The notes: generated by a model not told the origin, from the sequence alone. DNA of 64,000 bases from Zoogloeaceae bacterium (GCA_016791005.1 JAEUNY010000073.1:55807-119806), one strand, 5' to 3'. Positions 1-9,348 are shown, numbered from the stretch's first letter. Program-made: numbers and translations.

Positions 1-690
1 CGTTTTCTTCTGGCGCGGATTGAGGGCGTGGGCCACCAGGCGCTCGGTCTCGCGGACCGAGTACCCCCGGGCCGCCACCACATTGGCCAGCTGCACCTGC
101 CCCGCCCCGTCCAGGGGCAGGAGGGCGCGGGCATGGCCCATGTCGATGTCCCCCGCCATGAGCAGTTCCTGGACCGGCCGGGCGAGTTGCAATAGGCGCA
201 GCAGGTTGGAAGCGGCCGGGCGGGATCGACCCACCGCGTCGGCGGCCTCCTGATGGGTCATGGCGAATTCGTCGATGAGGCGCTGGATGCCAGCCGCCTC
301 TTCGAGGGGATTGAGATCCTCGCGCTGGATGTTCTCGATGAGGGACATGGCCAGCGCCGCCTCGTCGGGGATCTCCCGCACCAGGCAGGGCACGTCCACC
401 AGTTCGGCGATCCTGGCCGCCCGCCAGCGGCGTTCCCCCGCGATGATCTCGTAACCGTCGAGGCCTAGGGGCCGGACCAGAATCGGCTGCATCACGCCCT
501 GGGTCTTGACCGAGGCGGCCAGCTCTTCCAGGGAACCCGGGTCCATGCGGGTCCGAGGCTGGTATTTGCCCGGCCGCAACTCGTCCACGGGGAGCTGGCG
601 CAGCTCGCCTTGGTCGGTGTCATCCTCGCGATTGCCGGAGAGCAGGGCATCCAGGCCCCGGCCGAGGCCCTTGAGTTTGGGTGGAGTCAT
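1..690 (-). CDS. parB: ParB chromosome-partition protein (3' end outside window)
   Basis: ParB binds parS sites, spreads as a CTP-dependent clamp and works with ParA to segregate the origin region. The 230 visible codons begin MTPPKLKGLGRGLDALL, the usual ParA-interacting N-terminus. They continue through the GERRWRAA nucleotide-binding motif and ENIQREDLNPLEEA, then a helix-turn-helix around residues 150-170. The ATG lies 10 bases beyond the parA stop. The dimerisation domain is cut off by the window edge, so the true C-terminus is unseen. Family assignment is secure. Confidence 0.96.
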   Translation of the reverse strand, partial: MTPPKLKGLGRGLDALLSGNREDDTDQGELRQLPVDELRPGKYQPRTRMDPGSLEELAASVKTQGVMQPILVRPLGLDGYEIIAGERRWRAARIAELVDVPCLVREIPDEAALAMSLIENIQREDLNPLEEAAGIQRLIDEFAMTHQEAADAVGRSRPAASNLLRLLQLARPVQELLMAGDIDMGHARALLPLDGAGQVQLANVVAARGYSVRETERLVAHALNPRQKKT

Positions 691-700
691 GGAGATCGCC

Positions 701-1471
701 TCACAGGGTCTGCACGCGTTCGATCATTTCCTTGGCGAAGGCCAGATAGGCCTGGGCACCCTTGGCGGCCCGGTCGAACACCACGCCGGGCAAGCCGTGG
801 CTGGGGGCCTCGGCCAGGCGCACATTGCGGGGCACGATGGCCTTGAACACCTTGTCGCCGAAGTGGCTCTCCAACTGGGCCGAAACCTGCTGCTGCAGGG
901 TCATGCGCGGGTCGAACATGACCCTCAGGAGCCCGATGATCTTGAGATCCCGGTTCAGATTGGCATGCACTTTCTTGATGGTGTTCACCAGGTCGGACAG
1001 CCCTTCCAGGGCATAGTACTCGCACTGCATGGGGATGATCACCCCATGGGCGCTGCACAGACCGTTGAGGGTGAGCAGCGAGAGGGACGGCGGACAGTCG
1101 ATGAGGATGAAATCGTAATCCACCACCACCGCCTTGATGGCGTCCCGCAGGCGGTTTTCCCGCCGGGGCAGCTCCACCAGGTCGATCTCCGCTCCCGCCA
1201 GGTCGCGGTTGGCGGGGAGCAGGTCGTAGCGCCCGGACTCGGAACTCACCCGGGCCTCGGCCAGAGGTGCGAGCCCCACCAGCACGTGATAGACCGACTT
1301 CTCCAGACCCTGCTTGTTGATGCCGCTGCCCATGGTGGCGTTGCCCTGGGGATCGAGGTCCACCAAAAGGACCCGCTGCCCGGCTGCGGCCAGGGCGGCG
1401 GCCAGGTTGACGCTGGTGGTGGTCTTGCCCACGCCGCCCTTCTGGTTGGCGATGCAGAAAATTCGGGCCAT
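701..1471 (-). CDS. parA: ParA/Soj chromosome-partition ATPase
   Basis: This is a deviant Walker ATPase that forms DNA-bound gradients and moves ParB-parS complexes. The 256-residue protein starts [20 protein letters not shown], with the KGGVGKTT deviant Walker A near residues 9-17. DLDPQGNAT and FILIDCPPSLS follow as the Walker A' and B regions. The ATG at 1471 overlaps the rsmG stop as TGATG, which suggests translational coupling. An in-frame TTG one codon upstream is possible but unnecessary. Length is typical for chromosomal ParA. Confidence 0.96.
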   Translation of the reverse strand: MARIFCIANQKGGVGKTTTSVNLAAALAAAGQRVLLVDLDPQGNATMGSGINKQGLEKSVYHVLVGLAPLAEARVSSESGRYDLLPANRDLAGAEIDLVELPRRENRLRDAIKAVVVDYDFILIDCPPSLSLLTLNGLCSAHGVIIPMQCEYYALEGLSDLVNTIKKVHANLNRDLKIIGLLRVMFDPRMTLQQQVSAQLESHFGDKVFKAIVPRNVRLAEAPSHGLPGVVFDRAAKGAQAYLAFAKEMIERVQTL

Positions 1472-2100
1472 CAATTCTTCCGTTTCAATACGATCAGGTG
1501 GCGCTCGGCATCGAGATCCGGCACCGCTAGCACTTCACTACGCGCCACTTCCCAGCCCCCCGGCAGGGCGGCGATTTCCTCCGCGGGCAGGAGGCCCTTC
1601 ATCGCGAAGAGGCGCCCCTGGGGTCCGGCAAGGTGGCCCGCCAGACGGGCAAAATCCGCCAGATCCGAAAAGGCGCGGGAGATCACACCATCGAAGGGAA
1701 AATCCGGCTGGAATTGTTCCACCCGGAGGCAGCGGGGCGTGAAATTGGCCAGTCCGAGTTCGATCTTCGCCTGTTGCTGGAAACTCGCCTTCTTGCTCAC
1801 CGTCTCGACGGAGGTCACGGTCAGATCCGGTCGCACCAGGGCCAGCGGGATCCCCGGCAGCCCTCCTCCTGACCCCACATCGGCCAGGGTCGCCACCCCT
1901 GCCAGATGGGGCAGCACCGCGAGGGAGTCGAGGAGATGGTGGGTCACAATCTGTTCGGGGTCCCGAATGGCGGTGAGGTTGTAGGTGCGATTCCATTTCA
2001 GCAGCAGGGCGGCAAAGTCCAGCAGTCGGGCCTGCACGGACGCCGGCACTGCCACGCCAAGGGCGGCAAGCCCCCGCTCCAGCCGGGCCTCCAGGCTCAT
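1471..2100 (-). CDS. rsmG: 16S rRNA (guanine527-N7)-methyltransferase RsmG
   Basis: RsmG (GidB) uses S-adenosylmethionine to methylate N7 of G527 in the 530 loop of 16S rRNA; loss gives low-level streptomycin resistance in other bacteria. The protein has 209 residues. It carries the [20 protein letters not shown] signature and the SAM-binding loop [15 protein letters not shown]. The ATG overlaps the mnmG stop as ATGA, so the gene is part of the mnmG-rsmG-parA-parB operon. Confidence 0.96.
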   Translation of the reverse strand: MSLEARLERGLAALGVAVPASVQARLLDFAALLLKWNRTYNLTAIRDPEQIVTHHLLDSLAVLPHLAGVATLADVGSGGGLPGIPLALVRPDLTVTSVETVSKKASFQQQAKIELGLANFTPRCLRVEQFQPDFPFDGVISRAFSDLADFARLAGHLAGPQGRLFAMKGLLPAEEIAALPGGWEVARSEVLAVPDLDAERHLIVLKRKN

Positions 2101-4004
2101 GCGGAACGCCGGTCCTCGGCAGCCCGGGCCAACTCGCCCCGCTTCAGCCAGATCAACAGCAGCGAGATGGCCGCCGGGGTGATGCCCTGGATACGGCTGG
2201 CCTGGCCGATGGTCTCCGGCTTGTGTTGGTTGAGCTTGAGCTGAACCTCTTTCGAGAGCCCCCGCACCGTCGCGTAATCCAGGTCCGCCGGCAGGCGTGT
2301 GCCCTCAGCCCCGGCCTGACGCGCCACTTCGTCCTGCTGGCGGTCGATGTAGCCCTGGTACTTGGCGGCGATCTCGATCTGCTCCACCACCAGCGGGTCG
2401 GTTTCTGGGGACTCCGGCGCGCCGGGCAGGGTCAGGAGTGGGCCATACGCCACGTTGGGCCGGCGCAGCAGATCGAAGAAGGAGTATTCGCGCTCGATAC
2501 CCTTGCCCAACACCGGCTCGGCCAGCTCGTCGGGCACCGCCGCCGGACGCGCCCAGGCGGCCTTGAGGGCCGCCGTGCCCCGCTCGATGGCCTCGCGTTT
2601 GGCGCAGAAGGCGGCCCAGCGCGTGTCATCCACCAGCCCCAGTTCGCGGCCCTTCTCGGTGAGGCGCAGGTCGGCGTTGTCCTCCCGCAGCTGCAGGCGA
2701 TACTCGGCCCGGGAGGTGAACATCCGGTAGGGGTCGGACACGCCCCGCGTGATGAGGTCGTCCACCAGCACGCCCAGGTAGGCTTCGTCCCGACGCGGAC
2801 ACCAGGCCTCCCGACCCTGCACCTGCAGTGCGGCGTTGGCGCCAGCGAGCAAGCCCTGCGCGGCGGCCTCCTCGTAGCCGGTGGTGCCGTTGATCTGGCC
2901 GGCGAAGAACAGCCCGGCGATGGACTTGGTCTCCAGGCTGGCTTTCAGGTTGCGCGGGTCGAAGTAGTCGTACTCGATGGCGTAGCCGGGGCGCAGGATG
3001 TGAGCGTTTTCCAGGCCGCGAATGCTGCGCACGATGGCGAGCTGCACGTCGAAGGGCAGGCTGGTGGAGATGCCGTTGGGGTAGATCTCGTGGGTCGCCA
3101 GGCCTTCCGGTTCCAAGAAGATGTTGTGGCTGTCCTTGTCGGCGAAGCGGTGGATCTTGTCTTCGATGGACGGACAGTAGCGCGGCCCCACCCCTTCGAT
3201 CACGCCGGAATACATGGGCGAGCGGTCGAGGTTCGCGCGGATCACGTCGTGGGTGGCCGCGTTGGTGTGGGTGATCCAGCACGGCAGTTGTTGCGGATGC
3301 TGGTCGGCGGAGCCCAGGAAGCTGAACACCGGCACCGGGTCGTCACCGGGCTGGATCTGCATCACCGAGAAGTCGATGCTCCGGGCATCGAGGCGCGGCG
3401 GGGTGCCGGTCTTCAGGCGCCCTTGCGGCAGCTGCAATTCCTTGAGGCGCTGACCCAGGCTGATGGCGGGCGGATCGCCCGCGCGGCCGGCCGAGTAATG
3501 CTCAAGGCCCACATGGATCAGGCCATTCAGGAAGGTGCCGGCGGTCAGCACCACGGCGGGGGCTTCGAAACGCAGGCCGATCTGGGTCACCACGCCGGTA
3601 ATCCGGTCCCCCACCACGGTGAGGTCATCCACCGCCTGCTGGAACAACCACAGGTTTTCCTGATTTTCCAGGCGCTTGCGGATCGCCGCCTTGTACAGCA
3701 CGCGGTCGGCCTGGGCGCGGGTGGCGCGCACCGCCGGGCCCTTGGAGGCGTTGAGGATGCGGAACTGGATGCCGCCCTCGTCGGTGGCGGCCGCCATGGC
3801 GCCGCCCAGGGCGTCCACTTCCTTCACCAGATGGCCCTTGCCGATACCCCCGATGGAGGGGTTGCAGCTCATCTGGCCAAGGGTTTCGATGTTGTGGGTG
3901 AGCAGCAATGTCTTGGCGCCCACGCGTGCGGAAGCCAGGGCAGCCTCCGTCCCGGCGTGGCCGCCGCCCACCACAATGACATCAAATCGGCTGGGATAGA
4001 GCAT
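2097..4004 (-). CDS. mnmG: tRNA uridine-5-carboxymethylaminomethyl modification enzyme MnmG
   Basis: MnmG (GidA) is an FAD enzyme that with MnmE makes the cmnm5 modification of U34 in certain tRNAs. From ATG 4004 the protein has 635 residues and begins [18 protein letters not shown], with the Rossmann dinucleotide motif at about residues 13-18. [17 protein letters not shown] and [17 protein letters not shown] are the family signatures with the conserved cysteines. An upstream in-frame GTG at 4025 would add seven residues not usual in the family. It is the first gene of the partition operon. Confidence 0.97.
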   Translation of the reverse strand: MLYPSRFDVIVVGGGHAGTEAALASARVGAKTLLLTHNIETLGQMSCNPSIGGIGKGHLVKEVDALGGAMAAATDEGGIQFRILNASKGPAVRATRAQADRVLYKAAIRKRLENQENLWLFQQAVDDLTVVGDRITGVVTQIGLRFEAPAVVLTAGTFLNGLIHVGLEHYSAGRAGDPPAISLGQRLKELQLPQGRLKTGTPPRLDARSIDFSVMQIQPGDDPVPVFSFLGSADQHPQQLPCWITHTNAATHDVIRANLDRSPMYSGVIEGVGPRYCPSIEDKIHRFADKDSHNIFLEPEGLATHEIYPNGISTSLPFDVQLAIVRSIRGLENAHILRPGYAIEYDYFDPRNLKASLETKSIAGLFFAGQINGTTGYEEAAAQGLLAGANAALQVQGREAWCPRRDEAYLGVLVDDLITRGVSDPYRMFTSRAEYRLQLREDNADLRLTEKGRELGLVDDTRWAAFCAKREAIERGTAALKAAWARPAAVPDELAEPVLGKGIEREYSFFDLLRRPNVAYGPLLTLPGAPESPETDPLVVEQIEIAAKYQGYIDRQQDEVARQAGAEGTRLPADLDYATVRGLSKEVQLKLNQHKPETIGQASRIQGITPAAISLLLIWLKRGELARAAEDRRSA

Positions 4005-4126
4005 GGCGCACCCCGCGCAAACCACCTGAAGGGAAGGCGCGGATTCTACGCTGTTGCAGCGCGCAAGCCTAGGCCCGCCGGCCGGTGTTTCACGGATTTT
4101 TCCTGACTAAACATGGAGATATTGGG

Positions 4127-5059
4127 TCACGCTCGCGACGCCAAAGCAATTGGAGGCGGCGGCGGGGTCCCACCCTCAAGGCGGCGGACGAGGGTCCGGA
4201 CCGCTTCATGGGTGGGCAGAACCACCCCCTGGGCGGCGGCCATGGCCAGCAGGGCGCCGGTAATCGTCTCGATTTCAGTGGCCCGCCCGGCGAGGATGTC
4301 CTGCAGCATGCTCGCCCGGTTCGCCCCGGTGCGGGCGGCCACTTCCGCCACCCATTCCCGGGCGGCTCCCAAGTCGAGGGCCAGGCCCTCCCGGCGCAGC
4401 ACCGGCCAGGCCTCGTCCACTAGCGCGTCCAGGAGCACCCGGTGGGGCGGCGCCAGCAGCGCCCCATTGGTGACGCGAAAAATCGCCGCCAGGGGATTGA
4501 TGGCGACATTCACCAGCAACTTGGCGAGGCGCTCCGCGGCGATGGCGGGGCTGATGCGTGCCTCGAACCCCGCCTCGACCAGCCACGCCGCCACGGGCTC
4601 GAAACCCGGTGGCAGGAGCGTGGTGCCGTCGGCGGTGGGTACCACCCGCGCGCCGTCCCGGTAGGCCCCGGCGGTGGTGATCCCTTGCCCCACCCGGCCC
4701 GCCGGACACACCGAACGCAGGGCCGGTTCGGTCAGCCCATTCTGAAGCGACAACACCCCCCGGGGGGCCATTCCGGCCGCCAGACGGCCCGCGGCCTCCG
4801 TATCCGGCCCCTTGACGAGGATGAGCACCCAGTCCGCCTCGGGAACGGATGGGGGCGAAAACACGGTGGGTTGAAAGTCATGGCCTCCCACACCCACCCC
4901 GGCCGCCAGGTCGGCGGCCCGATTCGCAGAACGCGCAATGAGGGCAAGGGGCACCACGGGGGCCAGACGGCTCGCGAAATGGAGCCCGAGGGCCCCGGCT
5001 CCGAGGATGGCAAGAGGAAATCGGCGGGGCACTGGCCCCGCCCCGTTGAAATCCGGCAT
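4127..5059 (-). CDS. 2-dehydropantoate 2-reductase family protein (ApbA/PanE)
   Basis: PanE reduces ketopantoate with NADPH in pantothenate synthesis. The 310-residue protein has the N-terminal Rossmann motif ILGAGALG and LVKGPDTEAA. The C-terminal helix region includes KLLVNVAINPLAA and SMLQDILAGRATEIETI, both characteristic of the family. ATG 5059 was chosen over an in-frame TTG at 5068. The catalytic Lys is plausible in RLAKLLVN. Many paralogues of this family are not true PanE, so the substrate is uncertain. It stands alone, about 120 bases from mnmG. Confidence 0.85.
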   Translation of the reverse strand: MPDFNGAGPVPRRFPLAILGAGALGLHFASRLAPVVPLALIARSANRAADLAAGVGVGGHDFQPTVFSPPSVPEADWVLILVKGPDTEAAGRLAAGMAPRGVLSLQNGLTEPALRSVCPAGRVGQGITTAGAYRDGARVVPTADGTTLLPPGFEPVAAWLVEAGFEARISPAIAAERLAKLLVNVAINPLAAIFRVTNGALLAPPHRVLLDALVDEAWPVLRREGLALDLGAAREWVAEVAARTGANRASMLQDILAGRATEIETITGALLAMAAAQGVVLPTHEAVRTLVRRLEGGTPPPPPIALASRA

Positions 5060-5145
5060 GGCCGCCAAGGGCCCACGGGGGCGTTGAAAGCGACCACTTT
5101 AGCCGGGGGCAAAGCCACAAGCCAGCCCCCGGCTGGTGGGCGGGC

Positions 5146-5277
5146 TCAGTCGCCGCGGCGCAGGCACTGGACCTGGAACATGCTGGGCGGATTTAGCTTC
5201 GGATCCAGCTGACCTTTGAACTGGCCCGTGGTGCAATGGCGGGACTGGACGTCCACCATCGAGAAGGCATCATCGAC
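5146..5277 (-). pseudogene. unrecognised 3' gene remnant
   Basis: About 43 codons are open on the minus strand, ending at a TGA at 5146-5148, with no credible start. The readable part contains VDVQSRHCTTGQF and PPSMFQVQCLRRGD. The two cysteines suggest the tail of an exported protein, but I do not recognise the family. It abuts the broken hydratase gene, so it may be the far side of another deletion junction. It could also be a chance open frame. Confidence 0.25.
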
Positions 5278-5279
5278 CC

Positions 5280-5659
5280 TCAACTGTCGATGAGGACCTG
5301 GAGGCCGCAGAAGGCATTGTCCGCCAAAATGTCCTGGACCTTAATCGTGCAGTCGCGGATCCGGGATTCGACGATCTCGAAGCAGGGCATCACGCCCTCC
5401 GTCGCCGCCAGCACGTCGGCAGCGGTCACCCTGGGGCCCTTGAGGTCCTTTTCAGGACGAAGGCCATGCCACTGGTCAGCCAGCCAAAATCCGGTTGATG
5501 GGCATTGAGTATGTGCATCACCACCTTGCTGGTGACGCCGATCCTCTTGCCCACCACCCTCTCGCCCTTCTCCAGGCGGCAGGCCAGCATGCGCGGCTGG
5601 ATCTGATAGGCGTCTTCGATGGTGATCTCGGGACTGCTGGCAGTCACGGTTGAACCCAC
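5280..5659 (-). pseudogene. 2-oxopent-4-enoate hydratase (DmpE/XylJ type), truncated and frameshifted
   Basis: The intact enzyme hydrates 2-hydroxypenta-2,4-dienoate in the catechol meta-cleavage pathway. The first frame reads ITIEDAYQIQPRMLACRLEK, GERVVGKRIGVTSKVVM and QPDFGWLTSGMAFVLK, then leaves frame. Adding one A to the AAAA run near 5449-5452 restores KKDLKGPRVTAADVLAATEG, MPCFEIVESRIRDCTIK and VQDILADNAFCGLQVL before a TGA at 5280. Compared with the family as I recall it, about 30 N-terminal residues, about 20 residues between SGM and AFVLK, and the C-terminal third are missing. It cannot encode an active enzyme. Confidence 0.85.
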
Positions 5660-6819
5660 AGCTTGATGGAGTCGTTTTTGAGTTCGGTGTAGAACTCGAT
5701 GGAATTGACGCCGCCCTCGCGGCCGATGCCCGACTGCTTGGCCTCGCCGAAGGGGGTGCGCAGGTCGCGCAGGTACCAGGAGTTCACCCAGGCGATGCCC
5801 ACCTCCATCCTCTGCGCCACCCGGTGGGCGCGGGAGATGTCCCGCGTCCAGATGGTGGGCTGGACCCAGCAGCCTTCGGCCAGCGCCCCGGCCATCGGGG
5901 GCACGCCCCCGCCGGTGACCACGGTGGCGCCTTCACCGGCGGTGATCTGGTAGTAGGAGAGCACCTTGTTCTGGTGCTCCTTGCTGATGAGGGGGCCCAT
6001 CCCGGTCTCGGGGTCTTCGGGCACGCCGATCTTCATGGCTTCGGCGCCCTGCTTCATGGCGGCGACGAACTTGTCGAAGATGGGCCGCTCCACGTACACC
6101 CGCTCGGTGCCCAGGCATACCTGGCCGCAGCTGGCGAAGGCCGAGCGCAGGGTGCCTTCGTTGGCGGCCTCAAAGTCGCAGTCGGCGAAGACCAGGGCGG
6201 CGTTCTTGCCCCCCATCTCGAGGGAGACGGGGCGGGAGCCGTTGGCGGCGGCCTTCATAATGATCTCGCCGGTGAAGGTGAGGGCATCGACGCCGGGGTG
6301 GGTGGTGAGGAATTCCCCGGCGGAGTTGGGGCCGAAGCCGTGCACCACGTTGTACACCCCCTTGGGGATGCCGACCTTGTTCATCACCTCGCCCAGGAGG
6401 GCGGCCGTGCGGGGGGTCTCCTCGCTGGGCTTGACCACCACGGTGTTGCCGCAGGCGAGCGCCGGGCCGACCTTCCAGGTCATGAGCAGCAGGGGCAGGT
6501 TCCACGGGCAGATCACCCCCACCACGCCCACCGGGGTGCGGTAGCCGTAGTTGACGGCGGTCTTGCCGTCCGGGGTGGCAAGTTCGAAGAACTCGGTGGG
6601 AACGTTCTTCACCACGTCGGCGAAGACCTTGAAGTTGGCCGCGCCGCGGGGGATGTCGATGGACTGGACGAAGGCGCCCGGCATGCGCAGGAAGGCGGCA
6701 AGATTGCCGGCGGCATCGGCCACCGCCACCTTGATCCGCCATCCCTGGGCCGAGGCGTGGGCGACTGCAGCCTGGACGATCTTGGCAGCAGCGTCGCAGC
6801 TGACGATTCGCTGGGTCAC
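5644..6819 (-). pseudogene. chimeric GlcG-like / 2-hydroxymuconic semialdehyde dehydrogenase remnant
   Basis: A continuous 391-residue frame joins two genes. Residues 1 to about 52 resemble the start of GlcG/HbpS (DUF336) proteins (MTQRIVSCDAAAKIVQAAVA, VADAAGNLAAFLRM). From about residue 53 it is a meta-cleavage aldehyde dehydrogenase (IDIPRGAANFKVFADVVKN, CPWNLPLLLMTWKVGPALA). The usual first 100 or so residues of the dehydrogenase are absent. Catalytic Glu (LEMGGKNAA) and Cys (GQVCLGTERV) remain. TFTGEIIMKAA lacks a short segment, and TIWTRDISRAHRV lacks about 46 residues including the EIFGP cofactor motif. An active dehydrogenase is unlikely. It overlaps the hydratase remnant by 16 bases. 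Confidence 0.85.
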
Positions 6820-6867
6820 GGCTACCGCATTGGACGGATGGGCTTTCGTCGGTTTGGCTATTTCGGG

Positions 6868-6883
6868 GTTTGTATAATCAAAC
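6868..6883. promoter_or_regulatory. inverted repeat GTTTG-TATAAT-CAAAC, candidate GntR operator
   Basis: A perfect 5-base inverted repeat flanks TATAAT between the dehydrogenase remnant and the gntR gene. FadR-type GntR repressors often bind short palindromes that overlap a promoter in such divergent regions. The central hexamer reads as a -10 box on the plus strand. The surrounding 100 bases are clearly AT-richer than the genes. Binding is inferred only. Confidence 0.45.
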
Positions 6884-7008
6884 GGTATTAAGTTTATTTA
6901 CCGACGTTATTACGTTTTCTCGAGAAAAGTGATTTCGCCCGACAAAGCACCATTCGCTAGAATTCAGGCATATTCGTCCGCCCCCTGCCGGGCACCGTGA
7001 GGAATTTC

Positions 7009-7761
7009 ATGAGTGACAGCAGCCCCCCCCTGGAACTGAACGCGAGCGATCGTCCGGCGCCCAAGACCTTGGTCGAGGGCGCCTATCTCCGCCTGCGCCG
7101 GGACATCATCGAGGGCGTGCGCCAGCCCGGGGAAAAGCTCCGGGTGGAGCACCTCAAGGACGAGTACCAGGTCGGCGCCGGAACCCTGCGGGAAGCGCTG
7201 CAACTTCTCATCACCGATGCCCTGGTGGTCGCCCAGGGGCAGCGGGGCTTTCGCGTCGCCCCGATCTCCCTCGCGGACTTCGAGGACATCACCCGCACCC
7301 GCGTGCTCCTCGAGACCGAGGCCCTGCGTCAGGCCATCGCCCTCGGGGACGAAGCCTGGGAAGCGGATGTGCTGGCCGCCTTCCACCGCCTCTCCCGCGC
7401 CGAGGACAAACTCGGTGCCAGCAACGAGGCGCGGGAAGAATGGGAGCATCGCAACCGTGTCTTCCACGAGGTGCTGATTGCCGCCTGTCCGTCGCGCTGG
7501 ATTCGCCACTTTCAACACATCCTTTATCAACAATCCGAGCGTTACCGCCGGATCAGTCATTTTCACAGCACCATCCCGCGGGACGTCCATGCCGAGCACG
7601 AGGGCCTTTGCCAGGCGGCCGTGGCCCGCGATGCGGACCGTGCCTGCGCCATCCTGACCGACCACATCCAGCGCACCCTGGAGTCCCTCAAGGGGATGCC
7701 CGACGACTTTTTCGACACGGGCCGCCAGTCGCTGCCAAAGAACCGCCGCCAGGCCGCCTGA
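7009..7761 (+). CDS. GntR-family (FCD) transcriptional regulator, AphS/PhcS-like
   Basis: The 250-residue protein has an N-terminal winged helix at about residues 20-85 (AYLRLRRDIIEGVRQPGEKL, GAGTLREALQLLITDALV). A C-terminal all-helical FCD ligand domain follows, with histidines in NRVFHEVLIAACP and DVHAEHEGLCQAAV. ATG 7009 follows GTGAGG at good spacing; a GTG at 6997 is also in frame. It is divergent from the meta-cleavage remnant. In Comamonas-type phenol clusters a GntR repressor (AphS/PhcS) occupies this place, so a former role as repressor of the cluster is likely. Unlike its neighbours it is intact. Confidence 0.88.
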   Translation: MSDSSPPLELNASDRPAPKTLVEGAYLRLRRDIIEGVRQPGEKLRVEHLKDEYQVGAGTLREALQLLITDALVVAQGQRGFRVAPISLADFEDITRTRVLLETEALRQAIALGDEAWEADVLAAFHRLSRAEDKLGASNEAREEWEHRNRVFHEVLIAACPSRWIRHFQHILYQQSERYRRISHFHSTIPRDVHAEHEGLCQAAVARDADRACAILTDHIQRTLESLKGMPDDFFDTGRQSLPKNRRQAA

Positions 7762-7769
7762 GGCGGACG

Positions 7770-8180
7770 GTTGTCGCTGCGCGATAAGGACGACCCAGAG
7801 CTCGAGGTATCTGCGCGCTGAAGACTACCCAGGTGGGAACCTCCTGCGCTCCGGAACGGAGCGGGGGCTTGAGGAGATGATCACCATAAATCTATTTGGT
7901 AAGGCGAGGCGAATGCACTTCCGGGACGGGCCGCCGCTCTCAGAGATGGGGCGACCGGTGGGATTGACGCGCAAGACCCTTCGCAAGTGGCTCGCGCTGC
8001 CCTAGGGGGTAGAGCCGCGGTATCGGCGGCGGGCGGGCGAGACCAAGATTGCGCCGTTTGCCGAGCGTCCTATCCGGGAGCGGCGCACCACAACCAAGCT
8101 ATTTGCCGTGCAGCGGGCCGAGGGTTTACGGGTCCCTACAGCCGCCGGGTCACCGAATTCGTCCGGCGATGGCGACGGGG
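7770..8180 (+). mobile_element. IS21-family remnant (5' part of istA transposase)
   Basis: A frame begins at ATG 7877 after GAGGAG and reads MITINLFGKARRMHFRDGPP, then GLTRKTLRKWLALP, the N-terminal HTH of IS21-type IstA. It stops at TAG 8003-8005 and resumes with [15 protein letters not shown] frame change then gives [17 protein letters not shown]. Only about the first 100 codons remain; istB and the right end are absent. The left end may be the TGTCGCTGCGCG near 7770, which is a guess. The remnant joins the sigma-54 activator fragment directly at about 8180, where GATGGCG occurs on both sides. Confidence 0.75.
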
Positions 8181-8824
8181 AGGCCGATGGCGGAACGCTG
8201 TTCCTGGATGAAGTGGGGGAGTCGCCCCTGGCGGCCCAGGCCAAGCTGCTGCGCGTCCTCCAGGAAGGGAAGATCGAGCGCCTGGGCGCCGACCGCACCC
8301 GCCGAATCAATGTGCGCCCGGTGGAGATCCCGCCCCTGCGGGAGCGACCGAGCGACATTCCGTTGCTGGTTCAGGGCATGCTGGACCGCTTTTGCGCCCT
8401 GCACAGCAAGCGCCTCCTGGGCATTACCGACAAGGCGATGGACGCGATCAAGTCCCACCGTTGGCCAGGAAATGTGCGGGAACTTGAAAACATCATCGAG
8501 CGCGGAGTGATCCTCGCGCCCCAGCTCGACTGGATCCAGCTCGAGCACCTGGCCTTCGGGCGGGGCGAAGGGGCCACGGCTCAAGCGGGTGAATGCATCG
8601 GGGCCGGTGGCGGGCTGGAGCGCCCGCGCCAGGGCAACCAGCCGGATCTCTGCGCAACGATCCTGCGTTCCGGCTTGTCGCTGGACGATCTGGAACAACA
8701 ACTCATCCACCACGCGGTGGACCAGGCGGGCGGCAACCTCGCCGGCGCCGCCCGCATCCTTGGCATCACCCGCCCCCAGCTTTCCTATCGGCTCAAAAAG
8801 GCAACGGAGCCGGAACTCAAGTAA
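8180..8824 (+). pseudogene. 3' part of a DmpR/XylR-type sigma-54-dependent activator
   Basis: The remnant begins inside the AAA+ domain at [19 protein letters not shown] (Walker B region). It continues with [33 protein letters not shown] and HRWPGNVRELENIIERGVIL, and ends in a Fis-type HTH (GAARILGITRPQLSYRLKK). The sensory domain, Walker A and GAFTGA loop are gone, and about 35 residues that normally carry the AATN sensor and YYRLNVFP are missing before EIPPLRER. The tail GLSLDDLEQQLIHHA matches DmpR/PhnR-type phenol regulators. It cannot be a working activator, though the DNA-binding domain survives. Confidence 0.85.
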
Positions 8825-8847
8825 GCAGAGCCCGCGGCCGGACGGTC

Positions 8848-9348
8848 TTACTTCACCGCCGCCAGGGCCGCCGCGTAGTCGGGCTCGTCCTTGATCTCCG
8901 GCACGAGCTGGGCGTGGACCACCTTGTCGGCTTCATCGATCACCACCACGGCGCGGGCGGTCAGACCCCGCAAGGGGCCGGAGCTGATGGCCACTCCGTA
9001 GGCCGAGGCGAACCCTGGGTTACGGAAGGTGGACACGGTCTTCACCCCGGCGAGCCCTTCCGTTTCGCAAAAGCGCTTGGCCGCAAAAGGTAGGTCGGCA
9101 GACACCACCAGCACCACGGTGTTGGCCAGATTCCCGGCCTCGGCGTTGAATTTGCGGGTGGAGGTGGCACAGGTCGGCGTGTCGAGGCTGGGGACGATGT
9201 TGAGGATCTTCCGCTTGCCTGCGAAATCCGCCAGGGTCACGTCCTGCAGATCGGCGCCGGTCAAGGTCAGGGCGGGGGCCGCGCTGCCAACGGCGGGGAA
9301 GGGGCCGGAAACATCGATGGGGTTGCCCCCCAGGGTCACGGTACTCAT
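8848..9348 (-). CDS. tpx: thiol peroxidase (atypical 2-Cys peroxiredoxin)
   Basis: Tpx reduces hydrogen and alkyl peroxides using thioredoxin. From ATG 9348, preceded by GAGGAG, the protein has 166 residues. It starts [34 protein letters not shown] holds the peroxidatic Cys near residue 60, and [11 protein letters not shown] the resolving Cys near 94. Length and spacing match the family. It is divergent from the PHB-depolymerase-like gene. Confidence 0.96.
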   Translation of the reverse strand: MSTVTLGGNPIDVSGPFPAVGSAAPALTLTGADLQDVTLADFAGKRKILNIVPSLDTPTCATSTRKFNAEAGNLANTVVLVVSADLPFAAKRFCETEGLAGVKTVSTFRNPGFASAYGVAISSGPLRGLTARAVVVIDEADKVVHAQLVPEIKDEPDYAAALAAVK

